Shown here: positions 53,076-62,600 of the stretch, piece after piece
How the letters are laid out: every line of letters starts with the position of its first letter
How positions within the stretch are numbered: position 1 is the first letter of the stretch
Assembly (NCBI GenBank): GCA_964371785.1
Contig: CAYJOL010000001.1
Location: 434,001-498,000 of the forward strand
DNA: 64,000 nucleotides
Direction: 5' to 3'
Origin: CAVQCT01 sp964371785
GTDB taxonomy: Bacteria; Zixibacteria; MSB-5A5; GN15; FEB-12
Made by a program: the position numbers and the translations under genes
Notes under the pieces: model-generated
What the model was told of the DNA's origin: nothing
Databases searched by the model: none
What the model saw: the letters and a program-made list of their open reading frames with translations, nothing else

Positions 53076-53693
53076 TTACTCTTGAGATGTCAACGCGGCA
53101 ATGTGATTTCTTAATGAGCCAATCGAATGTTCGCAGTCCACGTCGCAGTTGTCGGAATCCTCGAGGATTTCAATTTCACTCATCCATTTAATGCGTGCTT
53201 CTTCGCCCAACTCTCCGTCGAGCACTATTTCGGCTGCCGTGAACTTGAGCAATTCGGTCAGCTTACATAGCTCCGGCGCGGAAATAACTATCTTGAAAGT
53301 GTCATCAGGAAATCTGTACAGCGCGTAATGCCAGCTTGAAGCGTCGATTGAGAGGCCCGTTCCCGTGTTTGTCTCAAGCGTGAATCGCTTTTCCCATCTC
53401 TTTGGTGGTTTGGCCGGGTAAAACTCCCAATCGTTACGGTTCGGAGCCAAACTGACCATTGCTTTGGTCAAGCGCAGAAGTTCCTTATCTCCGCTCGGCG
53501 ATAACACTAATGCGCTTTTGCGAGGATCCGTGAATCCGGGTCCCAACTCCCAGGATATGCCACCAAAGTCGCTTAACTTCATGTCTAAAGTTGTGATGAA
53601 GCTCTGATCAATAAATACATTATTCGTCTTCTCCGCCGCTGATAAGAACCAACTCCAAAACTCATTGATTTCTTTTGTACCAGGCAGGATCAT
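53076..53693 (-). CDS. hypothetical protein, possibly immunity-like
   Basis: 205 residues if started at the ATG at 53693 (MILPGTKEINEFWSWFLSAAE). The stretch SWELGPGFTDPRKSALVLSP, then LLRLTKAMVSLAPNRNDWEFYPAKPPKRW, belongs to a pattern I recall from small cytosolic proteins near polymorphic toxin genes, which is why I call it immunity-like; I cannot name the family. The C-terminal half is acidic (MSEIEILEDSDNCDVDCEHSIG). The stop lies 47 bases before the start of the next minus-strand gene. There is no signal peptide or membrane segment. Confidence 0.6.
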   Translation of the reverse strand: MILPGTKEINEFWSWFLSAAEKTNNVFIDQSFITTLDMKLSDFGGISWELGPGFTDPRKSALVLSPSGDKELLRLTKAMVSLAPNRNDWEFYPAKPPKRWEKRFTLETNTGTGLSIDASSWHYALYRFPDDTFKIVISAPELCKLTELLKFTAAEIVLDGELGEEARIKWMSEIEILEDSDNCDVDCEHSIGSLRNHIAALTSQE

Positions 53694-53824
53694 ACAACTA
53701 GTCCTAATTTGTCCGCGTTGGCCACCCGGCGTATCCCTGGCGACATATTGGAGGTACTTCTTTCGCTTCTGGCAGGGTTTCACCTCGAAAACACCGCCGA
53801 CTCAAATCACTACTCCCTTCATTT

Positions 53825-54319
53825 TCACTCGGCATTCTCAATTCGCAATTCAAAAACCAGTTCGTTGAAATCATCATCGAAATGTCCATCATTGCAATGA
53901 TACCTCTTCCCACCAGGGATCTGTTCGATCCACATCGCTGCGCCGTTCCAGCCGGATTCCACACCGCCTTCACCCTGATCCCAAACGTTCTTGACCCAAA
54001 GAATGCCGCTCTTCGTGCTGTAGCAGCTTATTACATCTTCTTTCGGCATATACTGCTCAAAGATGTCAAACCACCCTCTCTTAATATGTTCACCGTCTCT
54101 GTATGATAACCATCCGTCTGTGCTAAATGCAATTCCCTGCGGCCATTCGGAGTTGGTGGATACAATTCGGTACTGGACATTCACTACTCGCTTGACCGGG
54201 ATTACAAGTTTGTCGGCCATGATCAAGGTGAGATTCTTGTAGCGGATCGGCCCCGCCTTGGATTTGATGAACATGTCTCCAAATGCGTATTTGGCATTGT
54301 CGGCAAGACCGTCATTCAT
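53825..54319 (-). CDS. hypothetical protein, unrecognised
   Basis: 164 residues. Composition is aromatic and beta-rich (GPIRYKNLTLIMADKLVIPVKR, VNVQYRIVSTNSEWPQGIAFS, GWLSYRDGEHIKRGWFDIFEQY), with a Gly-rich turn GEGGVESGWNGAAMWIEQIPG and a terminal acidic segment. No signal peptide. The start at 54319 is followed upstream by a gap that holds repeat copy 3. I recognise no family. It is separated from its neighbour by 131 bases, so co-transcription is uncertain. Confidence 0.55.
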   Translation of the reverse strand: MNDGLADNAKYAFGDMFIKSKAGPIRYKNLTLIMADKLVIPVKRVVNVQYRIVSTNSEWPQGIAFSTDGWLSYRDGEHIKRGWFDIFEQYMPKEDVISCYSTKSGILWVKNVWDQGEGGVESGWNGAAMWIEQIPGGKRYHCNDGHFDDDFNELVFELRIENAE

Positions 54320-54624
54320 AATTGTTCCTCATAAATGCATGAGCCTGGGTGCCCCATAGCTCTGCTGTGGGAAGGTCACACGATGTAACCAATTTACAAT
54401 TCAGCACCGTCCACTTCAAGCAGTGCGTCGCGTTATCCAACTGGACTTCCCATCCGGCGTTTGCATTCATTCCGCTTGCCCGCCGCTGGCGGCGGCAATG
54501 ATACGGCAGGCTCGAAGACGAGTCTTCCGTACGAAGAAACGCAGCGGCTCTTACGGCCTGGTGCCTCAGTCGTCAACCGGCGGGTCATCCATACCTACAC
54601 CACATAGGCAACCCAATTCGCTGG
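54320..54624. other. intergenic stretch with repeat copy 3
   Basis: About 305 bases with no gene I accept. After the repeat (54347-54420) the remaining 200 bases have a short inverted repeat (GAAGACGAGTCTTC near 54515) and no open frame with a ribosome binding site; they may be the remains of a lost gene. Confidence 0.4.
54347..54420. repeat. dispersed hairpin repeat, copy 3
   Basis: 74-bp copy in the same orientation as copies 1 and 2, from GGGTGCCCCATAGC to CCACTTCAAG, nearly 1.9 kb away from copy 2. It lies upstream of the minus-strand gene at 53825. Confidence 0.85.
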
Positions 54625-55404
54625 TCAGCCACCTAGATGAACGATCTTCCAGAAATCTGCCTCGGAATAATTCCGTTTATCGAAAAACAGCGATTTGCCC
54701 AAAGCATCGATGATTTCGTTCTCCTTCATTCTGCCTGGCGGCGTGCCTATGAGCCCGGAGTCCCGGTAAAGTCTAACCAAACGTCCATCCCCAATCGGCT
54801 CACTCTGAAAAACTTTCAAGCGATCCAGCCGTTCCGGCCCTATTTCGGACATGGCCCACTTACTGAAGTAGGTTACCCAGTACAGGCCGGGAAACATGGC
54901 ACAAAAATCGTCGCGGCGACATCTTCCGCCAGCAACCGTGCCAACGTAGAATTCCGTTGAGCCAAGCGGCTCCTTAAGGAAGACAAAATGCTTGTCCTTC
55001 AGATCCTGCTCCGTCGTGAGCCAGCCGAAACCAGGCTCGAAATACTTCACGACAAAACTGAACATCTCAACCGCCAAGTCGTCGCCGGCGTTCAGTGCCA
55101 GGTGAATGTCACAGTCCCACGGGAATCGATTAGGATCGCGGCCTAATCTTTGACGCCAATTCATGTCGACGACAAATCGAGGCTTTGTTGCCCGTCTCAG
55201 CATTACCGGCATTTTCCGTTTGAGCCACAAAGAAATCGCAGCATCCACACCGTCTTCCCTCAATTTCCTTCGAATTGGCTCGCCGGATCCGTAATATTCC
55301 GGCCGCATCAACGGGTTTTCATGGCTACACCAATGAGATAAAAGTGGACGGGCAATTTCCTCCGATCCAATGTTCTTTATTGTTTGAATATTGATGTGGT
55401 ACAT
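54625..55404 (-). CDS. hypothetical protein, possibly immunity-like
   Basis: 259 residues from the ATG at 55404 (MYHINIQTIKNIG), which has GAAGG seven bases upstream; an ATG at 55416 is an alternative. A region rich in Trp and Phe (DMNWRQRLGRDPNRFPWDCDI, MFSFVVKYFEPGFGWLTTE, FPGLYWVTYFSKWAMSEIGPERLDRL) recalls immunity proteins of the Imm52 kind, with the FPGLYW...F pattern, but I cannot confirm this. No signal peptide. The C-terminal half contains RLVRLYRDSGLIGTPPGRMKENE. It lies 32 bases downstream of the barrel gene and may be co-transcribed with it. Confidence 0.55.
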   Translation of the reverse strand: MYHINIQTIKNIGSEEIARPLLSHWCSHENPLMRPEYYGSGEPIRRKLREDGVDAAISLWLKRKMPVMLRRATKPRFVVDMNWRQRLGRDPNRFPWDCDIHLALNAGDDLAVEMFSFVVKYFEPGFGWLTTEQDLKDKHFVFLKEPLGSTEFYVGTVAGGRCRRDDFCAMFPGLYWVTYFSKWAMSEIGPERLDRLKVFQSEPIGDGRLVRLYRDSGLIGTPPGRMKENEIIDALGKSLFFDKRNYSEADFWKIVHLGG

Positions 55405-55436
55405 AGATACCTTCATTCCTTCACAGCGCTTGCCGC

Positions 55437-55991
55437 TTAATCGTCCAGCCAATACACCTTCAAGGCCACTACCACGCTCAATATATCGTTTTTCAACTTG
55501 GCACCTCTGTACTCGGTCGTAGCTCGGGTATACATACACATGAGGTCGAAATTCCTCCTAAACTCCCAGCCGCCTCCCAGCTGGATGCCCAGTCCGTACG
55601 ATCTCGGACTGCCACCCGGAGCGTTCAGCCAGAATCTTCCGACGCTAAGTGAGGAATGCAGACTTCCTGATTGCTTCGAAAAGTAATGATCCCACCTGAG
55701 GGAGCTAAGTCCCTGAGCACCGACAGAGTCGGGCCAGACAGCCGAATTTCTGAGATTGAGGTCGAACCCCACCCCGAGAAGATCGGTATTAGAGATTCCA
55801 TACCCGACCATGAAGTGAGCTCCCCCTCCCACACCATTGTCACTCTCCAGAGTCACCGGGTCATGCCATCGCGCTATCGGTGACACCATTATGCCTATTT
55901 GTGCGACCGGACCTCTTCTCCCTCTCGCAATGGGACTTGACACAGCGGCCACGACGAGCAAAAAGGTAATAATCGGACCCTTAAATCTCAT
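55437..55991 (-). CDS. small outer-membrane beta-barrel-like secreted protein
   Basis: 184 residues from the ATG at 55991, preceded by GTGAGG. The signal segment is GPIITFLLVVAAVSSPIARG. The mature part starts GPVAQIGIMVSPIARWHDP and shows strands with Gly-rich turns (GGGAHFMVGYGISNTDLLGVGFDLNL, YGLGIQLGGGWEFRRNFDLMCMYTRA), ending LSVVVALKVYWLDD. This resembles eight-stranded barrels of the OmpA/OmpX kind. Function unknown. Confidence 0.62.
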   Translation of the reverse strand: MRFKGPIITFLLVVAAVSSPIARGRRGPVAQIGIMVSPIARWHDPVTLESDNGVGGGAHFMVGYGISNTDLLGVGFDLNLRNSAVWPDSVGAQGLSSLRWDHYFSKQSGSLHSSLSVGRFWLNAPGGSPRSYGLGIQLGGGWEFRRNFDLMCMYTRATTEYRGAKLKNDILSVVVALKVYWLDD

Positions 55992-56020
55992 TGATACCTC
56001 ACGATCGCAAAAGTCCTTGA

Positions 56021-56248
56021 TCAATATTCTATTGATAGCTCGGGGACGTCATCACTCCCGATATTGAATCCCGCCCGACGCACCTGACCTTTCAGACGAT
56101 ACCGTAGCCGGAAGAAATCACAGGCGGGTTCGTTTACAAAGATGATCATGATCTCGAATTGTGAAGGATTTGAAAACACGAATACCGCCCGTCCGTCACC
56201 ACACGCATTATCCGTCGGTTGACTTGCCCCGTCTACTACCTGGCTCAT
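56021..56248 (-). CDS. small open reading frame, doubtful
   Basis: 75 codons on the minus strand, 30 bases upstream of the barrel gene. The composition (AVFVFSNPSQFEIMIIFVNE, FFRLRYRLKGQVRRAGF) looks protein-like, but there is no ribosome binding site before the ATG and I recognise no domain. It could be the remaining end of a degraded gene or noise. Confidence 0.25.
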   Translation of the reverse strand: MSQVVDGASQPTDNACGDGRAVFVFSNPSQFEIMIIFVNEPACDFFRLRYRLKGQVRRAGFNIGSDDVPELSIEY

Positions 56249-56525
56249 AACATACCGCGCAAACCGGGCAAACGCAAGCCCAACAAATGGACGGTCGGCT
56301 CGATATTACTCCCTCCCAGCCTCTAGATTCAATCGAGACTATTATCGAGCGCTCGACAATAATCTCCAATTTCGTCGATCGTGGCCGGAAAAAGTCCATT
56401 TGCCGTCCCCGCCAAGAATCTCCATTGACCGCCATAATTCGTTGAACAGCTGTGCCTTGCGTCAAGATGGCTAATTATCACAATGGTACTTGCCTCGTTG
56501 GCATGACACTTACTATTGTAAGGGC

Positions 56526-57932
56526 ATGAGACCTATGCCAGGATATTCGGAACCACGCCTCGAACGCCTCCGCTCACAGCGGAGTGCACGGCCGAACTCC
56601 CACATTAAAGAGTATGCGCGCTGTCAGTCTGCTCTAAATCGGTTGCTGCCGGTGCTGATCATCGCCCTGACGATTCTATTCGGCACTACACCTGCCTGGA
56701 GTCAGACTGTGGACAGTCTTCGGGTCGAACAGGTGGTCCGCGACGTAATCAAAAATAACAATAGAGTAGCGGCGGCGAAATACATGGAAGAAGCTGCCAA
56801 GGCGAAGGTCGGACCCGCGGGTGCGTGGGATGATCCGATGCTCATGCTCGGTGTCGCGAATCTTCCGACATCGCTCGATTTCAACATGGACCCAATGACC
56901 ATGAAGATGATCGGCCTTAGCCAGAACATACCGTATGCCGGTCAAAAGGGACTCCAGAAGAAGGCTGCCGAAGCTGAAGCGGGAGCGGCTAAGCAGGATC
57001 GGTATGCGATGGAGGTCGATCTGGCCATGACCGCGCGGTATGCCTATGCGGATCTGTACTACCGGAGTAAGTCACTCACGGACCTGGCTTCGCAGTATGA
57101 ATTGCTCAAGGATGTGATATCATCGGCCAAGGCCAAGCTTGCCGCCAACCAGGCCAATCAGGACGAAGTCCTTGGCGCGGAGGCCGAGTTGTGGCGGTTA
57201 CAGGCGCAGATGCTCGAAGCAGATCATATGGTCGATGAGGCCGGATACAATCTCAATATCCTTCGCGGTCTTGATGTGACCACCCCCATACCGCCGATTG
57301 CGACGCCAGTTTTCACGGAGCTTCCGAAAACCCCTGACGGTTGGTTGGTGTCGGCCAAGCAGAACTATCCTCCGTTACAAAAGCTCTCTCGCCAGTCCGA
57401 AGCCTATGGCTATTCAGGCGCGGCCGCCCGCCGCATGAGCTGGCCGATGCTCGGGCTGTCTGCCAATTACGCCATCCGCTCCAGCACCGACATGGAAAAA
57501 CGGGACAACATGATCGGCTTCCAGGCCAATATCTCCCTCCCCTTCTTCTCCGGCCGACAGCAGAAGAAGATGGCTGTTTCGATGGATGCGATGCAGAAGG
57601 GTGTCGACGCCGAAGCGGTCCAGAAATGGCGTGAGGTCGAGGCAAGAATCAGACTTCTGCATATCACCGCTTTGCATTTGGCCGAGACAATAGACCTCTA
57701 TCAGAACAGAATAATTCCCGCTGACCAAGATGCGTTCGAGAGCGCCCTGGCGGGCTATTCCGCCGACAAGGTCCCCTACACCAATCTCCTCATGCTGGCT
57801 TCGGGAATATTTCGGGACCGTCTTATGCTGAATCAGACCGGCGATCAACTGGCCCGCACGCTGGCTGAAATCGACAGCTACACCGCAGATCCAAAGAGGC
57901 TTTCGATAGATGATGTGAGAAATAATCCGTAA
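56526..57932 (+). CDS. outer-membrane efflux protein of the TolC/CusC family
   Basis: 468 residues from the ATG at 56526 (start uncertain; the signal segment LLPVLIIALTILFGTTPAWSQ lies unusually far in, about 40-60). The mature protein is the duplicated alpha-barrel of TolC proteins: VVRDVIKNNNRVAAAKYMEEAAKAKVG, DDPMLMLGVANLPTS, MKMIGLSQNIPYAGQKGLQ in the first half and SRQSEAYGYSGAAARRMSWPMLGLSANY, MIGFQANISLPFFSGRQQKKM in the second. NIPYAG and 'SLPFF' are landmark turns. It is the outer-membrane exit duct of the metal efflux operon and is followed after eight bases by the adaptor gene. Confidence 0.87.
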   Translation: MRPMPGYSEPRLERLRSQRSARPNSHIKEYARCQSALNRLLPVLIIALTILFGTTPAWSQTVDSLRVEQVVRDVIKNNNRVAAAKYMEEAAKAKVGPAGAWDDPMLMLGVANLPTSLDFNMDPMTMKMIGLSQNIPYAGQKGLQKKAAEAEAGAAKQDRYAMEVDLAMTARYAYADLYYRSKSLTDLASQYELLKDVISSAKAKLAANQANQDEVLGAEAELWRLQAQMLEADHMVDEAGYNLNILRGLDVTTPIPPIATPVFTELPKTPDGWLVSAKQNYPPLQKLSRQSEAYGYSGAAARRMSWPMLGLSANYAIRSSTDMEKRDNMIGFQANISLPFFSGRQQKKMAVSMDAMQKGVDAEAVQKWREVEARIRLLHITALHLAETIDLYQNRIIPADQDAFESALAGYSADKVPYTNLLMLASGIFRDRLMLNQTGDQLARTLAEIDSYTADPKRLSIDDVRNNP

Positions 57933-57940
57933 CTAAGGCA

Positions 57941-59593
57941 ATGAATATGTCAGATGAAATTCACAAATACGATCCGTATGAGAACGAGCCGATGCCCGAA
58001 GGAGAGGAAGAAGCCCCGCGCTTCGCGCACACGATGGCTATCGTCAGGTGGTTCATATTGGGCGGCATGACGATTTTCGCACTTGTCATGATCCTGAACT
58101 ACTTCGGACTGACGCCGGGCAGCGGCACCTCGGCCAGTCCGACCCAGTACCACTGCCCGATGCATCCCACCTACATCTCCAATCAGCCGGGCGAGTGTCC
58201 AATCTGCGGCATGACTCTTGTTCCCATCGATGCTTCCGGCAAGGAAATCAAGACCGCTGACAGCGCGAATGCCGGCGCGACACATCAAAAGACCGAGGTG
58301 CAGGCAAAAGCCAAACCGGGTCAGTACACCTGCCCCATGGATCCTGAGGTGATTTCCGACAAACCCGGCAAGTGCCCTATATGCGGGATGAAACTTGTGC
58401 TGGTACCGCCAGCGACGGATTCAATGACGCAGAGCCAGGACATGAGCAACATGGGCGGCATGAATAACATGCCCGGAATGGATGGCATGAGCGGGATGGA
58501 CAACTCGGCCGGATCTACCGACTATCATGCGTCCGATATGGGAAGCTCACCGGTTCCCGGGCTGGTCCCGGTCACGATCGAACCACAGCGGCTTCAGTTG
58601 ATCGGTGTGCGCACCGGTACGGTGGCCAGGCGGCCGCTCGACGGCAGTCTTCGCCTGCCCGGGTATATTACACCCGACGAAACCAAACTGGCGAACATAC
58701 ACGTTCGCTTCAGCGGCTGGGTGAAAGAACTTGCTGTTGACCAGACCGGGCAGACTGTGAATAAAGGCCAGAGATTGTTGTCCGTGTACAGTCAGGATTT
58801 GTACCAGGCTGAAAACGAATATATTATCGCCCGAAGGGCGACTACACGGGTAGCTGACGATATATTGAAAGACACTCGCAATCAACTCCTGGAGGCATCG
58901 CGCCAGCGCCTTGAGTTGCTTGGCGTACCGGCTGAAGAGATCTCGAGACTTGATACGGCAAGCTCACCCAGTTCCGAGCTGTGGATACGAAGCCCATTTT
59001 CCGGATACGTAATCGACAAGGGCGTAGTGGTCGGGCAGTTTATCGGTCCGGATCAGAACCTGTTCACGATCGGGAATCTTAGTGACGTATGGGTGCTGGC
59101 CGACGTCTACGAACGTGATTTGCAGAATGTCAAGCTCGGCCAGGCCGTTCAAATGACCACCTCGGCCTATCCCGGAGAGACCTTTGCCGGAAAAGTAAGC
59201 TTCATCTATCCGTCCGTATCCGAACAGACCCGCACCTTGAAAGTCAGAATCGAATTCTCCAATACTTCGGATCAACTTAAACCCGGCATGTACGCCGAAG
59301 TCGATCTTGCCGGCCACGGGAATGCTGTTCTGGCGGTGCCGGCGGATGCCGTGCTGGACGACGGAGATCGTCAGTATGCTTTTGTCATTCATGACCGGAT
59401 CCACTTCGAACCGCGCCTGCTCAAGCTTGGACGGAGTTCCGATGACTACTTCGAAGTCTTATCCGGCCTGACCGAGGGCGAGCAGGTAGTTACCAGCGCC
59501 AATTTCCTGATTGACTCGGAGAGCCGCTTGAAGGCCGCTATGGCAGGCATGGGAGATACGCAATCCAATGACCACTCCGGTCATGGGATGTAA
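57941..59593 (+). CDS. cusB: periplasmic adaptor with two heavy-metal-binding domains (CusB-like)
   Basis: 550 residues. One membrane helix at about 35-55 (VRWFILGGMTIFALVMILNYF). Two tandem heavy-metal-binding units follow, each of the form YxCPMxP...PGxCPICGMxLV: cysteines 72/86/89 and 131/145/148. Next is a Met/Asn/Gly-rich linker (about 160-195) with more than ten Met. The RND adaptor core begins near 205 (VPVTIEPQRLQLIGVRTGTV), with the hairpin and lipoyl halves (GYITPDETKLANIHVRFSGWVKEL, IRSPFSGYVIDKGVVVGQFI) and barrel domain (PGETFAGKVSFIYPSVSEQTR). It hands Cu(I)/Ag(I) to the CusA-type pump. Having two metal units rather than one is less usual. Confidence 0.9.
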   Translation: MNMSDEIHKYDPYENEPMPEGEEEAPRFAHTMAIVRWFILGGMTIFALVMILNYFGLTPGSGTSASPTQYHCPMHPTYISNQPGECPICGMTLVPIDASGKEIKTADSANAGATHQKTEVQAKAKPGQYTCPMDPEVISDKPGKCPICGMKLVLVPPATDSMTQSQDMSNMGGMNNMPGMDGMSGMDNSAGSTDYHASDMGSSPVPGLVPVTIEPQRLQLIGVRTGTVARRPLDGSLRLPGYITPDETKLANIHVRFSGWVKELAVDQTGQTVNKGQRLLSVYSQDLYQAENEYIIARRATTRVADDILKDTRNQLLEASRQRLELLGVPAEEISRLDTASSPSSELWIRSPFSGYVIDKGVVVGQFIGPDQNLFTIGNLSDVWVLADVYERDLQNVKLGQAVQMTTSAYPGETFAGKVSFIYPSVSEQTRTLKVRIEFSNTSDQLKPGMYAEVDLAGHGNAVLAVPADAVLDDGDRQYAFVIHDRIHFEPRLLKLGRSSDDYFEVLSGLTEGEQVVTSANFLIDSESRLKAAMAGMGDTQSNDHSGHGM

Positions 59594-59614
59594 TTGTGAA
59601 ATGAGGCAGCAGGA

Positions 59615-62600
59615 ATGATTAAAGCCATCATAGATTTCTGTGCCCGGAATCGCACCGTGGTGATTATCGGGACGCTCTTTGCCTGCGTCGGAGCCTGGTA
59701 TTCCATCAACAATATTCCGTTGGATGCGATTCCCGACCTTTCCGATGCCCAGGTCATTCTCTATACCGAATGGATGGGTCGGAGCCCCGATCTGGTCGAG
59801 GATCAGGTGACCTATCCGATCGTCGCTTCATTACTATCAGCGCCCCACGTCACCGCCGTGCGCGGGTATTCCATGTTCGGGATGTCATTTGTATACGTCA
59901 TATTTGACGAAGGTACAGATATTTACTGGGCGCGAAGCCGGGTTCTTGAATATATGAAGCAGTTTGAAGGGAAACTCCCCAAGGGGGTGTCGCCGGTGAT
60001 CGGTCCCGATGCTTCCTCGGTCGGCTGGGTGTTCCAGTATGCGCTGGTAGACACCACCGGAAAACACGACCTGTCCGAGCTCCGGACCTTTCAGGATTTC
60101 ACTCTCAAGTACGCCCTGGCTTCCGTGCCGGGGGTGGCCGAAGTCGCCAGTATCGGCGGCTACCAGAAGCAGTATCAAGTCGAAGTCGATCCCGACAAAC
60201 TTCGCGCTTATAATCTCACGATAGGCGATGTCAGCCGGGCAATCCGGGCCAGCAATAACGACGTCGGCGGGCGCGTGCTTGAGCTGACCGAGCGTGAATA
60301 CTACATCCGCGGTGAAGGATATATTCAGAGTCTCGATGCACTCCGACAGATCGGTCTGGGCAAAAGCGCAACCGGCACACCAATACTTCTCGGCACTGTC
60401 GCCAAAGTCAGTTTCGGACCGGACATCCGACGGGGTGTCGGTGAGCTTAATGGCGAAGGCGAGGCGGTCGGAGGAACGATCGTGATGCGCTATAACGAAA
60501 ACGCCCTGCAGGTGATACAGCGTGTAAAAGCCAAGTTCGAAGAACTCAAACCATCGTTTCCGCCGGGTGTGCACCTTGAAGTCGTCTATGATCGGAGCAA
60601 GTTGATAACGCACGCTATCGGAACGCTCAAGAGCACCCTGTTCGAAGAAGGTGTTGTTGTTGCCGCCGTAATTATCATCTTTCTGCTGCATTTCGGAAGT
60701 TCCATCGTACCCATCATCGCCCTCCCGGTATCTGTCGGACTGGCCTTCATTCCCATGTACTTTCTGGGCATTAACGCGAACATTATGAGCCTCGGCGGTA
60801 TTGCTATCGCCATTGGAGCCATGGTCGACGCCAGCATTGTGCTTGTGGAGAATGCGCATAAACGGCTGGAGAAGGCGCCACCGGGGGTATCGCGCAAGGA
60901 AGTGATTATTGCCGGCGCCAAAGAAGTCGGCCCATCGATATTCTATGCCCTGCTCATCATTACCATTGGCTTTCTGCCTATTTTCGCCCTCACCGGCCAG
61001 GGGGGACGTCTCTTCACTCCTCTTGCCTATACCAAGACCTTCGCCATGTTCTTCGCGGCGATTGTGGCGATCACGCTGGTGCCGGCGCTCATGGTTACCT
61101 TCCTACGAGGAAAGGTGCACTCGGAAACCAAGCATCCTGTCTCGCGGCTCCTCATTGCCGTGTACAAACCTTTCGTATATGTAGCGCTCCGGAATCCAAA
61201 AACAACAATCGCGATCGGCCTCGCCGCCATTCTCTCGGCGTTGCCGATGATTCCGAAAATCGGCTCCGAATTCATGCCGCCTTTGAACGAGGGCGATATT
61301 CTCTATATGCCGACTACCCTGCCGAACATCTCCATCGAGGCCGCTAAACAGTACATGCAATTTCAGGACAGGGTGATTAAGTCCTTCCCCGAAGTCATTT
61401 CCGTCTATGGCAAAGCAGGTCGATCCGAGACGCCCACTGATCCCGCGCCGCTTAACATGCTTGAAACTGTCATCCAGCTTAAACCGATGGATGAGTGGCG
61501 GAAATTGCCAGAGAAGCGCTGGTACTCCAGTTGGACTCCGGAATTCCTCAAGAAGGGCCTCCGGCATATCTGGCCCGAAGAACGAACTATCACCTGGAGG
61601 GAACTCATCGCTGAGTTTGACAAAGCGATGCAGATGCCTGGATGGACCAACGCATGGACGATGCCGATCAAAACCAGAATCGACATGCTCTCTACCGGCA
61701 TTCGAACACCAATAGGAGTTAAGATTTTCGGAAATGACCTTGACGAAATCGAGCGCATTGGTTTGGAGCTGGAGAAGTCCTTGTCGTCGATCCCCAGCAC
61801 ACGTTCGGTATACTCAGACCGCAATACGGGCGGTTATTTCGTGGACATCATCCCGGACAGAGCAAAAATCGCTCGATACGGACTGACGATGCAGGATGTT
61901 CAGGATGTAATCGAGTCGGCTATCGGTGGCATGCCGGTTGCCACCACGATCGAAGGTCGCAATCGGTTCTCGATAAATGTTCGCTATCCGCGCGACTTGC
62001 GTGAGAACATCCAGCGCCTCAAGCAGATTCTTGTACCTTTGCCGAACGGGAGCGCCGGAGCCGGGGGCGGCTCGATGTCCGGTGTGGGCTACAACCAGCC
62101 CGATATCACGGCCTCCTCCCCACTGTTAGTCAGCAATGACCCGGTAGTTGACTACCAGGCGTTCGCCAAGACGATGGTACTTGCTCAAATGACGGACAAC
62201 GAGATGGGTGGCAACCCGACGGGCAATTCATTCCCCTCCGGTGCCGCATCATCAATGACCGGTCAGCAGAACATGCAGTCTCAGAGCAGTATGCCGACAT
62301 CCGGTAACTCCACGGGACTCAGAATACCCAACGGCGGCGCCGGCATTCCGCTCGGCGAAATTGCCGACATCCACATCGCCACCGGACCTCCGATGATCCG
62401 TGATGAGAACGGTATGCTGGTGGGATATGTCTATATCGACATGGACCAGAGTAAACGCGATATCGGCGGATACGTCAAAGAGGCCAAGGAGGTCGTTTCC
62501 AAGCATGTCCAAATCCCCCCGGGTTATTATCTGAAGTGGACAGGACAATATGAGCTCATGGAAGTCATGGCCAAGCGCATGAATATTGTCATACCGATTA

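Noticed and set aside
54423..54713. 96-codon plus-strand frame after repeat copy 3
   Set aside because: It runs antisense into the end of the gene at 54625-55404, has no ribosome binding site and looks like translated low-complexity sequence.
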